Shown: piece after piece, positions 10,923 to 22,260 of the stretch
How the letters are laid out: each line of letters opens with the position of its first letter
Position numbering within the stretch: the first letter of the stretch is position 1
Assembly: GCA_963921195.1 (NCBI GenBank)
Contig: OY992540.1
Location: 22,208,262 to 22,272,261 of the forward strand
Source: Pegoplata infirma
Lineage: Eukaryota > Arthropoda > Insecta > Diptera > Anthomyiidae
Direction of reading: 5' to 3'
DNA: 64,000 bases
Notes under the pieces: model-generated
The model's database searches: none
Seen by the model: the letters and a program-made list of their open reading frames with translations, nothing else
What the model was told of the DNA's origin: nothing
Position numbers and translations under genes: made by a program

Positions 10923-11785
10923 TACTCAAAATAATGCATTAGTAGATTAGTAGATAGCTAGTAAGCTAACCTTTAGCAAATTTTTAGTTGAGATTAGCAT
11001 GTTAGCAAAAATATCTTGTAAACTTCATTTAGCGCAGTAGCAATTTTAAACAAAATTTTAATAATTTTTTTTGCTAAATTTAAAATTGAGTTGACCAAAT
11101 TTTTAAATGCTTTTTTGCTAATATTAGCAAAAAAAGATTGTAATTTTTTTTTTTTTAAGAAAATTTAAAATGGCGCTATTTCGGAAACTAAGCCAGATAG
11201 AGCAAAATGGAGGCTTTGGTTCTCGGGCTCCCCATAGTATCGCCAGTCCTCTTACATGTGTGGACCCTAATGGGTCCTAACTTTGGATCAAAAAAAGTTA
11301 GCATTCCCGAAAATTTTAAAATGCTCATATCTCGGTAAATATTGACGACACAACAAAAAGTCCAAAATCATTTTTGTAGCCCTCAACACGTAGAACAAGA
11401 CCGCAAAAAAACCAAAAGCTCTCCGAGTTACATTTTTGAAGTTATCTAGTTTTTTAATACTCAAAACCCCAGTGGTCCCCTAAAATCACGTATATCCAAA
11501 ACTAAGCAAGGTAGAGCGAAACGGACACAAATTTTGGATCAAAAACTATGACAATTTTTATGGAACCCAACTAGGTCTGTCCAATCGGGGTCTGGACCTA
11601 TTGGGTCCGAACCCAATGGGGTCCTCAAATGTGTATAAACTAAGTTGAAATAAAAAAAATTTCAGTTAACTAATTTTTAGCAAAACATTTTTGCTAACTT
11701 TACCAACAAAATTGTGGGTTCAAAATCAGCAAATTTTCAAAAAAAGCTTGTTTTTTTTGCTAACATTATAGTTTTTTTTTTAGTG
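10923..11785 (+). mobile_element. Family E element, copy 2 (most complete)
   Basis: It is TA-flanked (10,921-10,922 and 11,786-11,787) with ends TACTCAAAATAATGC and, on the other strand, CACTAAAAAAAAAACTATAA. Inside are TTAGCTAA-type motifs in both orientations, an AACTAAGCCAGATAGAGC block, GGTCCTAACTTTGGATC, TCGGTAAATATTG, and a region mentioning TGGACCTATTGGGTCC. At 863 bp with no transposase, it is a large MITE. It serves as the reference for the other copies. Confidence 0.8.
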
Positions 11786-11787
11786 TA

Positions 11788-13490
11788 AAAAGCTTTTGAA
11801 CATTTGAGCTTAATTTGTATTAAAAATATTTTTGTGTAACAATAAAGCAATCTAAACCCGCTATTAGAAACGATTGCAAAAAAGTTCACTTGATTGCAAA
11901 TATTCAAACCGAGGTATCGATAAATCAGCAATAAAAAAAAATAACTAGAAAAACCTGTCAAAATTTAGCATTTTTTTTTGTTATAATAATGATTTGTAAT
12001 TTGAGTACCAAGGACTGTTGTATAAAACCTCCTTTTCATTTCTCATATTAAAATTATTTAAAAAAGGATTTTTATTAACATGCATGTTTTATTAAATTTA
12101 CTAGTGCTAGTAGTAGTAGTGTTGTTTTTTTAAGTAATCTAATAAATTTTATTATAACCCGATGAAATGGATTTGTTTTTTGTCACTCAAATTACAAAGC
12201 CACTTGTGTTTGTTTTTTTTGAGTTCTTGTTATTTCTGCTGCCATGGAAAGAAGGACTATCCTTTGCCAACTGATATTTTTTTTTTTATATATATATTTT
12301 TCATCTATATGATATGGTCATCTCGGGTCATGCTTTTTTTCTATAAATTTTAATTTATTTTATTAACAACATAAAGTTCCTGTCCTTACCAACAAGTTCA
12401 CATGTGTTTTTCTCTCTTTTTTTTTGTTGTTATACAATGGGCCAAGTGTTATTTTTCTGGCTGGACTTCATCTAATATATCCACTTTGTTTTTTTAAATT
12501 TACTACTTCACACATTCTTTGTGTTGTTTTTCTATTTGGTTGTTGTAAGGATATATTTATGTTTTTGCTTCGTGTGTCCTTATGGTACATCCTTGTTGTG
12601 TTGCCAACATATACAAGCTTTTAAAAGCCAATTACATGCGTTTTGAGTGTGTAAAATTGTTGTAATATGATTTAAAAACCTTTCACTATGTTTTTTTTTT
12701 TTTAACCTTGCATTGTTTCCTTTAGTGTTTGTTAGTGTCCCTTAAGGTGCATATTATTTTTTTTAAATGAAGTTCTAGTTACTTTGAATAAGTTGTGGTT
12801 GCCATGTAACTTGGATATTTTTGGCACAGCTTGTCAATGGTTTTAAATACAAATTTTCTGATTTTTGCTTAATTTTCCTGTTTTCCTCCTTTTGATTTTC
12901 TTGATTTTTATACTCCCCATTTTTATTTTTGAATGAAAACAAAAATATTAAAATTAAGCAGAAACAACATAGACAAAAATATGGGGGAATAAATTTTGAG
13001 TAATCACTTGTTTAAATTTAAAAAAAAAATGAGTAATTTTTTCATTGAAGCAATTAAAAATTTACTCAAAACTTAAAAAAAAAAAATTAATAAAAATTTA
13101 ATCGTTTTTTTTTTTTTTAATTTTATTTAATCTCTTAGTTTTGAGAATTCTCATTTAGTTTACAGTTTTTTGTGTATGTATATAAAAGTTTGAAAACATA
13201 TTTATACAACTTGTCTATGTCTTTAAGTATAAGTCTTTGGTAAAAGTTTGAAAATAATTTTTTTTTAAACTTTTTAAAAAAATAAATTGATAAATTTTGA
13301 TTAAATTTTTACTTGACACAATTAAAAAATTTTGAGTGAAGTTTTAATTGTGTCAATTAAAAATTTACTCAATTTTTTTTGCATACGTTTAATAAATTTT
13401 TATTAAAAGTTTACTCAATACTATTAAATCGTTTACTGATGCAAAATTAAGTAATTTTTTACTCAATAGTATTAAAAATTTACTCAATTA
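11788..13490. other. Non-coding spacer
   Basis: AT-rich. Two moderately long open frames near 12.2-12.6 kb are hydrophobic by composition (poly-T) and not credible genes. Around 13,000-13,500 the motif AAAATTTACTCAA and its complement recur many times, suggesting a degenerate inverted repeat. Confidence 0.5.
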
Positions 13491-13493
13491 TAT

Positions 13494-13640
13494 TTTGAGG
13501 ATGTTTATTCTGGCTCGAGGTCATTATTTTCTTTGCTAATTAAAACCATGATATTCTCATAGCATAATTTTCAAGAAAATTATTTTTCTGTTTTAAAATT
13601 ATTTATGTTGGTCATTTTTGCAAGACTTAATCGACACGTG
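13494..13640 (+). repeat. 150-bp interspersed repeat, copy 1
   Basis: ATATTTTGAGGATGTTTATT, GGCTCGAGGTCATTATTTTC and a block with CCATGATATTCTCATAGCAT recur at 14,705-14,823 and, diverged, at 30,745-30,890. It is non-coding. At 14.7 and 30.75 kb it sits inside inverted-repeat elements. Confidence 0.8.
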
Positions 13641-13794
13641 TTTCGGAATTTGTCAGATTCCATTGTCAAGATTAGTTAGCAAAAACAGAAACGATTTACT
13701 ACAAAGTAGCAACGAGTCTAATGACAAATCGTTTGCGCACAAACTAAAATATTAGTACATATTCGACTCTATCCACAATGGGAATTAGAAAAAC

Positions 13795-13925
13795 GAAAAA
13801 ATTGTACTATACTAGTAAGGCCAGAGACTCTATAATATAGAGATAAGACTAATTTATTTCTTCTACTACCTCCTAGGGGGCGCATGTCTTAATAATATCT
13901 CAAGAATATTCTTGAGCTAATACTA
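13795..13925 (-). repeat. Inverse copy of the 1.97-kb repeat
   Basis: It contains AGAGACTCTATAATATAGAG, a TCTTCTACTACCTCCTAGGG block and AATATTCTTGAGCTAATACT. It matches 1,966-2,060 in reverse orientation. Confidence 0.7.
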
Positions 13926-14184
13926 AAACTTAGTAAGGACCATGTAATTTTCAATATACTCGTAGCAACTATCCAATATCTTACATATAAAATAAAATTT
14001 GAAAATTTTGCATGCAAAAGTTAGTTGCAGAGTTTTTAAAATTTAGTATGCTACTAAAGTCTCATTAGCAGGTGCTGCCATTGAGACAAAAGTAGACAAC
14101 TTTTTTTCCGGTATAGCCATAGAAGCAATGCCCTGAGTAAGGCAACGATTGTCAATAACCAACAAAAATATTTAAAACAATTTT

Positions 14185-14345
14185 ACATATCGCTCATTTG
14201 GTGACAGGACATAATCCCCACGGACATTACCCCCATAATAGTTGTGGGGACTATGACCGTTTCCAAAACGGTCATAATCCCAATGGGGATTATGTCCGTT
14301 CCTTGTTGGGATTACCACCGATTTTTTTTCGGTCATAAACAATAC
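14185..14345. repeat. GGTCATAATCCC inverted repeat
   Basis: CATAATCCCCACGGACAT and CAATGGGGATTATGTCCG are inverted copies. Between them are CGTTTCCAAAACGG and further GGGGAC/GTCCCC motifs, and the segment ends with GGTCATAAAC. It is probably a small palindromic element, with boundaries not resolved. Confidence 0.6.
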
Positions 14346-14654
14346 AGAATTATTTGTTATATCCTGCTTTATAGTGTGTCAAAAATTCGTATTAATATCT
14401 ATTAAACTCACTGTTCCGTTTGAGAAGAGAACACGCCCCTATAAATTTTTCTATGTACGGGCCTTTTGCAATGCAAACCAAGTTTCAATTGTAAACTTTA
14501 AACAGGTTTTCTGTAAAATCAAACATTTTGCGTTATGACACTATACAAGTAAATGAGCGATATGATAGTTCATTGGACTACAACAATATGTTATTTGTTG
14601 TTGTGAGTGTAATAATACCATATTATGGTTATTCATCACTATGGCGTGCCAACC

Positions 14655-14878
14655 ATTATGTTCAAATTCTGATTAATTTTTATTAAAAAATAAAAATTGT
14701 TTTATTCGACCTTTAAAATATTATATTTTGAGGATGTTTATTCTGGCTCGAGGTCATTATTTTCTTTCTTAATAATTAAAACCATGATATTCTCATAGCA
14801 TAATTTTCAAGAAAATTATTATTATTAAAACAACTTTTATTTTTTAATAAAAATTAATCAGAATTTGAACATAATGTC
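14655..14878. mobile_element. Foldback element holding the 150-bp repeat
   Basis: ATTATGTTCAAATTCTGATT at about 14,658 is matched inverted by AATCAGAATTTGAACATAAT at 14,857-14,876. The arms are roughly 50 bases and nearly perfect. The 150-bp repeat lies in the loop. No target duplication was identified. Confidence 0.75.
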
Positions 14879-14959
14879 GATTCGCTCATTTGAAACGAAC
14901 GAAAATTGGTGTGCAAGTTGAATTAATACATACTAAAACATATCATAAAACACTTACAT

Positions 14960-15135
14960 AAGAGAAATCGATGGTGGTCGTGTCCGAAAATTTGTGAGTT
15001 ACCATAGAATGCCCCTACTTTATGGGATTCCAGACCGATATTTTGATGAGTTACAAACGGAATAACAAACTTATAGATACTATTCTGCAACAAGTTTTGG
15101 GTCATCGCTTTGAGAATCAACGGCTTCAATGCCAT
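14960..15135 (+). repeat. Dipteran repeat fragment
   Basis: TACTTTATGGGATTCCAGAC, then CGATATTTTGATGAGTTACA and AACGGAATAACAAA match the equivalent part of the elements at 10,245-10,300 and 45,240. Only this part is present. Confidence 0.6.
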
Positions 15136-15279
15136 ATCAATTCAATGAAAAAGACCATTAATTAGCAAAAATTAGCAAAGGGTTTTTCAAAGTCCGTGCG
15201 GATTTCTTTTTTATGGCCCATTAAAGTTTTTAATTTTTATCAACGGCGTTTGGAAAACGGCAAAAAAACTAAAATTTAA

Positions 15280-15580
15280 TATTAAAGAAATGTCAAAAAT
15301 CCTCTAAAAACGACAAAAAATCTCGTTTTTCCCTCTCCTCTTTGACCCGATAAATGTGATATTGGGCAGCTAAGAAAAATTGGTAACTTTTATTTTTCTC
15401 ACCTTTTTCCCTAAGCCAGTTTCAGGAATGTCGGTGGGTGCCTTATTAAAACCTCCCTTGTAAGTTGATGATAAAATAAAATTGCTGGTGCATTTTAGGT
15501 GGGGAAGGGCAGTTTTTTACGTCAAATATCGGGAGTCTAGGTCTTTTTGGAAGAACTGCAGTGTGCTTTTCACAGACGGA
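15280..15580 (+). repeat. Direct repeat, left copy
   Basis: AAAGAAATGTCAAAAATCCT, TTTGACCCGATAAATG, GGTAACTTTTATTTTTCTC, GGTGGGTGCCTTATTAAAAC and TTTCACAGACGGA recur in order at 17,046-17,390. A third diverged copy flanks the foldback at 21.9-24.0 kb. Family E copy 4 is inserted at its right end. Confidence 0.85.
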
Positions 15581-15582
15581 TA

Positions 15583-16902
15583 CACTAAAAAAAGTGAACT
15601 AAAATCTGGGAAAATTAACTAAATTTTGAGAAAAAGTGGGAATGATTTGGCTCCAAAGATTTTTTTTCTTGGTTTTAGTTCATAATTTTTCCAAAAATAA
15701 GGAAAACAAAGTTAAAAAATTTTAACTAGAAAATGGGAAAAATTATATTACACTTTAGTTCATTCACATTTTAGAACTAGACTGGGTCTAGTCCCTGGAC
15801 CCATGGGTTCGGATCCCATGGGTCCAGCCCCTGTTAACTCGAGACCCCGTTGGGTCCTTTAAGGGTCCCCATAGATTTTGACCCAAAACTTGTGTCCGTT
15901 TCGCTCTAACTTGCTTAGTTTTTGAGATACGGTAAAAAGGGGCCTGATAGGGTCTTGAAAACCTTAAAAACTGGATAACTCAAAAACTATTAATCGGAGG
16001 GCTTTCGGGTATTTCGCGGAAGTGTTCTACGAGTCAAGAGCTACAAAAATGCCGTTGGACCTTTTCTCGTGTTGGCAGTATTTTCCAAAATATGTGCATA
16101 TATAAAATCTCGGGAATTTCAAATTTTAGATCTAAAATTAGAGTCTTGAGACCCCGACAGATATGCAGAGCTAGGCTATTCTATATTTTTCTTCGTAGTC
16201 TTTCTTTTGAAAATTTCATCCGTTTCGCTCTATCTTGCTGAGTTTTCGAGATATCGCCATTTTGAATTTTTAACTAAATTCTAAGAAGTTATTTACTAAA
16301 TTCTCAGAAGTCATTAACTTAATTCTAAAGCTGTGTTTATATCATACCACTGAGTATTAAGAGCTGTCAAAAAATAGTGTGTAATATGATTTTGTTGACA
16401 GTCCAATAAGACTTTTGATTTTATGAAATATTTCAAAAAATGGCTGAGTGTTATTAGATTTGCATACAAACAGCTGTTTTTAAAAATGTCTTTTGATTTT
16501 GTTTATGATTTTTGGCAGTATCCATAAATCCAAAACTCGGTGGGATGATATAAACACACTTTAAGACGTACACTTCCTCAATTCAAAGAAGAGAAATACT
16601 ACGATGATGTTTTTTTAGTAAATTTTAACTAAACTTGAACTAAATTGTTTTTTAAGAAATATGTCTTAAAAATAAAGATACGATTCTTAGATTTGTGGAA
16701 ATTTCTTTGGAAGTAAGAATTTTTTTCCTAATATTAAAAAAATCCATTTAAAGAAAACTATGAACTAATTATAAGTAAATGAACTAAAATTTTTTCCTCA
16801 TAGTTAAGAAAATTTTGCATTTTTAACAAAATTTTAGGAAAATTCATGATAAATTTTCAAAGACATTTTTTCCTTAATTTTAGTTATGTCTTTTTTTCAG
16901 TG
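15583..16902 (-). mobile_element. Family E-type element, copy 4
   Basis: It is TA-flanked (15,581-15,582 and 16,903-16,904). The ends are CACTAAAAAAAGTGAACTAA and, inverted, CACTGAAAAAAAGACATAAC. The core contains the family E block in reverse (TTTCGCTCTAACTTGCTTAG, then TTTTTGAGATACGG). A palindrome, ATGGGTTCGGATCCCATGGG, lies near 15,815. The right-hand part is interrupted by the MITE at 16,328. It is non-autonomous and was inserted into the repeat at 15.28-15.58 kb. Confidence 0.85.
16328..16561 (+). mobile_element. 234-bp nested MITE (AAGYGTGTTTATATCAT)
   Basis: It is TA-flanked (16,326-16,327 and 16,562-16,563). The termini are AAGCTGTGTTTATATCATAC and AAGTGTGTTTATATCATCCC, an inverted repeat of about 28 bases. 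No coding sequence. It sits inside family E copy 4, so it is the younger insertion. Confidence 0.88.
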
Positions 16903-17045
16903 TAGGTCCTCGATATACAACTTCATATAAACTACCCAAAAGTATTAACATTTTTGAAGAACTTAACGAAGCCGAATTTGGATCAGTCCAATACACCATT
17001 GGATAGGCCTTCAAAAAACCTTTCGATCTGTATAAAATGAAGTAA

Positions 17046-17390
17046 TGTTAATTTTAAAGAAATGTCAAAAATCCTCTAAAAACAAAAAAAAAAGTTTTTC
17101 TCCTTCTCTTTGACCCGACAAATGGCAAGGGCAGCTAAGAAAAGTTGGTAACTTTTATTTTTCTCCCCTTTTTCCATAAGCAAGTTTGAGGACAAGCGGT
17201 GGGTGCCTTCTTAAAAACCTCCCTTGTAAGTTAATGGTATAAAAAAAATTGCGGGTGCGTTTTAGGTGGGGGGGGGCAGTTTTTATGTACCAGCTGATGA
17301 ACTCAAGAAATACTTACGTCAAATATCGGGGGTCTAGGTCTTTTTGTAAGAACTGCATTGTGCTTTTCACAGACGGACAGACAGGCGGGC
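17046..17390 (+). repeat. Direct repeat, right copy
   Basis: It matches 15,280-15,580 in order and orientation, including the final TGCTTTTCACAGACGGACAG, but has an extra segment around TACCAGCTGATGAACTCAAG. It shows the uninterrupted state of the site used by family E copy 4. Confidence 0.85.
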
Positions 17391-17588
17391 AAAATTTCTT
17401 AAAATTTATAAAAAATTTATAAAAGCTAAGAAAACTCAAACATTTGAGGGAAAATTATGAAAATTTCAGAAAATATCGGGAAAATTAAAAACACATCAGT
17501 ATTAATAAAACAAAAAATTAAAAAAATTTCTAAAAATTTTAGGAAAATTTAAAAAAATACGGAAATCTTGAAAATGAAATAATAGCAA

Positions 17589-17973
17589 CCCGACTAAAAA
17601 AAATAATACGGTGCCATATAAAAGTTGATCCCAAAAATGGAGGATCCAAAAATATATGATTATATCTTATTAGATCAAAATTAAGATAATAAGATATAAT
17701 TAGATCCCAAAAATGGAACGGTAAATATTATCTAATTTGATATTATAAAAAAATTAGATTTAATAAGATCTAATAATATATAATTATATCTTATTAGATC
17801 CAATATGATCTTTAATATTAAATCAGACGAAATTTACCGTTCCATTTTTGGGATCCAATTATATCTAATTAAATCAAATTTGATCTAATAAGATATAATC
17901 ATATATTTTTAGATCTATTTATATACAATTATATAAAAAACTATATGATTATATCAAAACTTTTTTACTCGGG
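17589..17973 (+). mobile_element. 385-bp palindromic MITE (CCCGACT/CCCGAGT)
   Basis: The ends are CCCGACTAAAAAAAATAAT and, inverted, CCCGAGTAAAAAAGTTTTGA. Most of the element is palindromic: CCCAAAAATGGAACGGTAAA faces TTTACCGTTCCATTTTTGGG, with GATATAAT/ATTATATC repeats elsewhere. Flanks CAA and AAA do not give a clean target duplication. Confidence 0.8.
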
Positions 17974-17999
17974 AAATATCTGATAAAATGTGAATTTTA

Positions 18000-20900
18000 T
18001 TTAAGATTCAAAACATCTAACAATAAGTATAGCATTCGAATTTGTTTCTGGTGAGTTAGCTCATTTCTGTTTTTTTGAACACATGCAATGAAATGCTGAA
18101 TTTCAACTGTGCTTTTAATTTTAACCCTTAAACTCACTATGAGGTATTTTAATTAATTTTAAAATAGCTTTTAAATTGTATTTAAATTTTGATTACAATC
18201 ACCCACATGTACCTTCATATAATCCAACCACATACTATGGTTTTTAATTAAAAAACAAAAACACATCGAAAAAATGCAAAGACAAAGATATGTAAAAAAA
18301 TTATCAGTAACCCACATCTTAAAACACAGACATCCACGTTCATGCATATATGCAAATCTACAGGCTTATAAGTTAAAAACCAAAAAAAAAATCACGGTAA
18401 TCCTAAATATTGGCTAATTATATTGTCAAATATTTACGAACTAAACGTACAACCCTTTCGCCTTTAACTTGAAACGCCAGAAACAAAAAGATTAAAAAAG
18501 AAATCTGTTAAGGAAGGTAAGACTAAAAGGGTTAATTATAATTAGAAATATTGACAAAAACTTTAGCAGAGTATTAAAAATAAAATTTTTGGAAAGTCCT
18601 AACAGGGAAGAACAAAACTGAAACAAATTATTGAGCTCTTGAAAAATGTTTACTCAAAAGTCAATTTCAAATGAAAATATTTACAGAGATTTCTTTTTTA
18701 AGGAAAAAGGCGGGTTGTTTAAGACTAAATAAGGAGGAACTTGTATATTTGCTTAAATTTGTGTGTAACTAATTTCAAATGTTAATATCTCGGAAACAAC
18801 TGCACTAGTTTTACGCCTACCGCACACAATAACTTCCTAGAACTTTTCGCTGTCAAGACTACCTAAGTATAAAATTTTAAATATCTTTTATTGTTGATAT
18901 AAAAATTGACTTTTTAAATTTAATCCTTTCGCAAATTTTATTTAATCCTTTGAATTTGGTATCTCTCTCTCTGTGTCTTAGATTAACAAAATCTTCGTAT
19001 TTGCTAATCTTGCTTCCGCCCGCCCTCAACCTCAAGTTCATCTACTTACTAAACGAGTTAAATCCATTAAGAAAATTGTGTGTGTGTAGGCGATATCCAG
19101 AAAACACAACAAACAAACAAAAAAAGGACATTCGCTATGCCTAGACGAAAGGGTAGATATGTGTGTATGAGTTATAGGCATGAAAGTGTATTGGTATCTT
19201 CCTTGGCATTGGCTATGACCAACACGCGATGTTGGTGATCCTCGAAGCACGCCTACTAATATTATCTTAATTGCACGCAAAATTAGTACCGCCAGCTGTG
19301 TGTCAACTCGTTAACGACCTTGCACTAAATTACTTTTTTTTCACTTTACTATCCTTTCCATTCCATTCCTTTCCTTACAGACCTACAGCTACGATATCCT
19401 TGTAAACAAAAGTTTCTATTGTTATTTAAATTTGAAAATTTTAGAAAAAAACCCTTTTTAGTTCAACTCTTTTTAATTTTTGAAACAAAATTTTTGTTTC
19501 TTCTTACACTCTCATACACAACTAATGAGTTTATTCGTCCTTTTGTTGTTAAAAGGATATAGAACGAGTGCAAGAACGTACGAGTGCAGGTAAGAGTTAT
19601 TTTTACTCCTTTCATTTAACAAATCCACTAGTTTCTATTGTTTGCAATTTTACTACAATTCCATTTAGCCTTTTGTCTTTTGAATTATTTGAACAATAGC
19701 TCTGAGGTATTTTTGTCTTGATATTACTTACTTACTAACCGTTCGATATTGTTTTACTTTTTTTCTTCAATATTTGTTGTTTTCTTTTTCTCTGTCAATT
19801 GAAAGGTTTAAACTAACTATTTGTTTTAATATGAATTTGTTAAAAATGCTGGTGTAGTTCAATGTCATTTAGGCAATTAAGTTAAACCCAGTTTTAAGTC
19901 TAAATATTTTAAAGGATTAAACGTGGAAAATAAACAAAAAAAAAGTGATTGAAAAAATTTACATATCACACCTAAATCAGATATTTTAATATTTGTTGTT
20001 GACTGCTTTAACACAAAAGGAGTGAGTTAAAGTAATCCTTTCCTTATAAATCCCTGCAAATCGTGAAAAATATATTTTGAGTTTGTATTGATATTAAGGC
20101 ATTTTGATTAGAGTTTATTCTTAGAACGGCATCATATTTTATATTTGTAACGGGTTTAAACTGAAATTCTTATATACAGAAATGTTCCCGAAGCTCCTTT
20201 AATTTATAAGGTTTTTTAAAGGCAGAGATTATCCTTCTTTTTCTACTACTTCCTGAGATGTTCTTTACGGGCCATCAAAATACTTTACTGAAACTTAGTT
20301 TTAGAAATTCTACCCTCTGACCTGAGACGTCTTTCGACCTTTTATTTTACTTAGCCGCCTTCTCACTCTCGCTAGCCTCAAAACGGGTGTTCTAAAGCCA
20401 TTGTCCGGGGAATACCTGGAGCATACCGAAGGTAGTGAGCTGCTTTAACTGTGTAGCAAAGGAATCATCCTTGACCACTTTCAAGTGGCAATCAAGAAAT
20501 TTCAACCTTTATTTGTCACAGTGTATCCCCCAGAACTTCTTGTATACACCAAGGAACATTTTTGAACAGATTTCCTTTGAAATAGATTCTGGAATACATT
20601 TTACTTTTATGAAAATTTTAAACAAAAATCATCGATTCTGCAATGTTTAGTAGAATCGATTGCATAAAATTATAATGCGTTCTGAAATTCATTATTAGAT
20701 TTGGGAAATGTTGCTGCGCATTTCCACATACGGATTCAGTAACTCAACTGCGGAGAAAAAAAAATAGTTTTTACTGTTAATAAATCTTTAATTAAATATT
20801 TGTTAAATTAACAAATATGTTGGTTGTATTGACAAAGATAAGGTTAGGCTTTACTGGTTAGCCAAAGACTATATAGACCAGTTTAGGTCCTTAGAGTTAG

Positions 20901-21180
20901 TTTATAATGACAACGCTTTCTTGGCAAATGTCAAAAGTCTCTTTACTTGAAATTCAGAGTTTTTTCCAGATATCGAAACATTATGTCCTTCTTAACACTC
21001 CACTCTTATGCGTGCAATTGGAGAACAATGAAAATTAATGTTTTTAAACTATTACAGTTCATTCTACAATTTTAATTACTACCGTTCCCTGCTCTTTTGG
21101 CATGTGTCGCCGACGCCGCAGCGAAAATGGTTGAAAATGTTTTAGTGCTTAGAATGACGTCATTCATTCCATCAAAGCTC
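18000..21180. other. Mostly single-copy-looking non-coding DNA
   Basis: No terminal repeats or LINE coding remnants are recognisable over most of this stretch. Base composition is more balanced at 18,960-19,330 and 20,330-20,480 than in the surroundings. AGGTTAGGCTTTACTGG at about 20,840 resembles an antisense LINE tail. It could be part of a large intron or an intergenic region; I see no complete gene. Confidence 0.45.
19556..19589 (+). other. Exon-like 34-base segment
   Basis: A GC-richer segment lies between an acceptor-like TTTGTTGTTAAAAG and a strong donor-like GTGCAG|GTAAGAGTT. Two of the three frames are open across it. Upstream, a long pyrimidine tract ending CCTTTCCTTACAG (19,380) forms a second acceptor-like site, so a longer exon 19,381-19,589 is also possible. 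There is no homology that I recognise, and chance is a real alternative. Confidence 0.15.
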
Positions 21181-21189
21181 ATTTCAGCT

Positions 21190-22260
21190 AAATAAAGAAA
21201 TAAATGTTGGCTTAACCAGACTTTCAGGGATGCAGTCAAATCCTGAGAGGAAGCGTTTAGAAATTGGCGAACAACAACAAAACTGATCTGCGTGATTTCA
21301 GTGTATAAAAGAAATTAATCGTAAAAAGCATATTACGAACACCGTCTTCATGCTAAAGTTCTTTCAACACACAGAGAAAACAGTTTAGTTGTGCCAGAAG
21401 AATTTAGAGTCAACTGCATGGCTTTGTAACAACAACCGAAATTTTCGGTTGCGATAACCAAAATTTGTTTATAACAACTTAAATTCTGTTGGATCAAATA
21501 AATTTCGGTAATCGCAACCGAAAATTTCGTTTGTTGAAATTAAACCATACAGTTGGCTCTAAATTTGGGTGGCACAATTAAACTATTTCTCTGTGCACCT
21601 CGGGTCAGTAAGAGCTTTTGGTCGTTTGCTTAAAGAGTCAAGAAAATTCCTAGTTCTTCTTCAGTATTCACTGAACCGGTTTATAAAGCTAACCAGATTT
21701 TTGGTATCTTTGCAAGAAATGTTTTTTTGTCGGAAAGCAATAAACCGCAGCCCAAACTTGAGAAGGTATATTAACGTAATAAATGTTGGTTTCACCAGAC
21801 TTGTGGGGGTGCAGTCAAATCCAAGAAGAAAGCGTTTTAAAATTGGCATAACAACAAGAAAGCTTTTACTGATCTGCAACGCAAACAGGCGAGATCTAAG
21901 TGTGTAAGAGAACTTACAATAAAGGTCTTTCACAGGGCACCCACCGATTGTCCTGAAACTTGAATATGGGATTGAGGGGAAAAAACTAAGAGATGCCTGT
22001 TATTTTTTAGCTGCCCAATCTGAAATTTAAAAAAGGGTTGCCACCTTATGAAAAAATAAGAGATTTCGGGAAAATCCATACAAAAGGCGAACTAGCAGGA
22101 ATTTCACCAAACGAAAAAATTCGGATCTGCTTAATTTTGATAGAGATTATTATATATGATTTTGGCGGTCTTACATATATACAACGAAGCCAAATTTGGA
22201 CACGACCGATACACCATTGGATAGGCCTTCAAAAAACCTTTGGACCTGTATAAAATGTTC
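21190..22260. repeat. Repeat block left of the 1.58-kb foldback
   Basis: AAATGTTGG(C/T)TT(A/C)ACCAGACTT and the following GTGCAGTCAAATCC(A/T) motif occur twice, at about 21,203 and 21,781, so part of the block is duplicated. The stretch at 21,600-21,760 (AAGAGTCAAGAAAA, TGTCGGAAAGCAATAAACC) recurs at 24,090-24,235. 21,930-22,260 matches the direct repeat at 15.3 and 17.0 kb (CACCCACCGATTGTCC; ATACACCATTGGATAGGCCT). The open frames here do not resemble known proteins. Confidence 0.65.
21370..21595. mobile_element. CACAGAGAAA MITE, copy 1
   Basis: A 226-bp palindromic element with ends CACAGAGAAAACAGTTTAGT and, inverted, CACAGAGAAATAGTTTAATT. Inner arms carry GCAACCGAAAATTTCG and its complement. 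It is closely related to 39,105-39,321. The flanks do not show a clean TA duplication in this copy. Confidence 0.8.

Noticed and set aside
12162..12624. Hydrophobic open frames that could suggest membrane proteins
   Set aside because: Poly-T sequence translates to F, L and I runs. There is no codon-usage or domain support.
14923..15135. A 70-codon minus-strand frame
   Set aside because: It overlaps a fragment of the dipteran repeat and has no recognisable domain.
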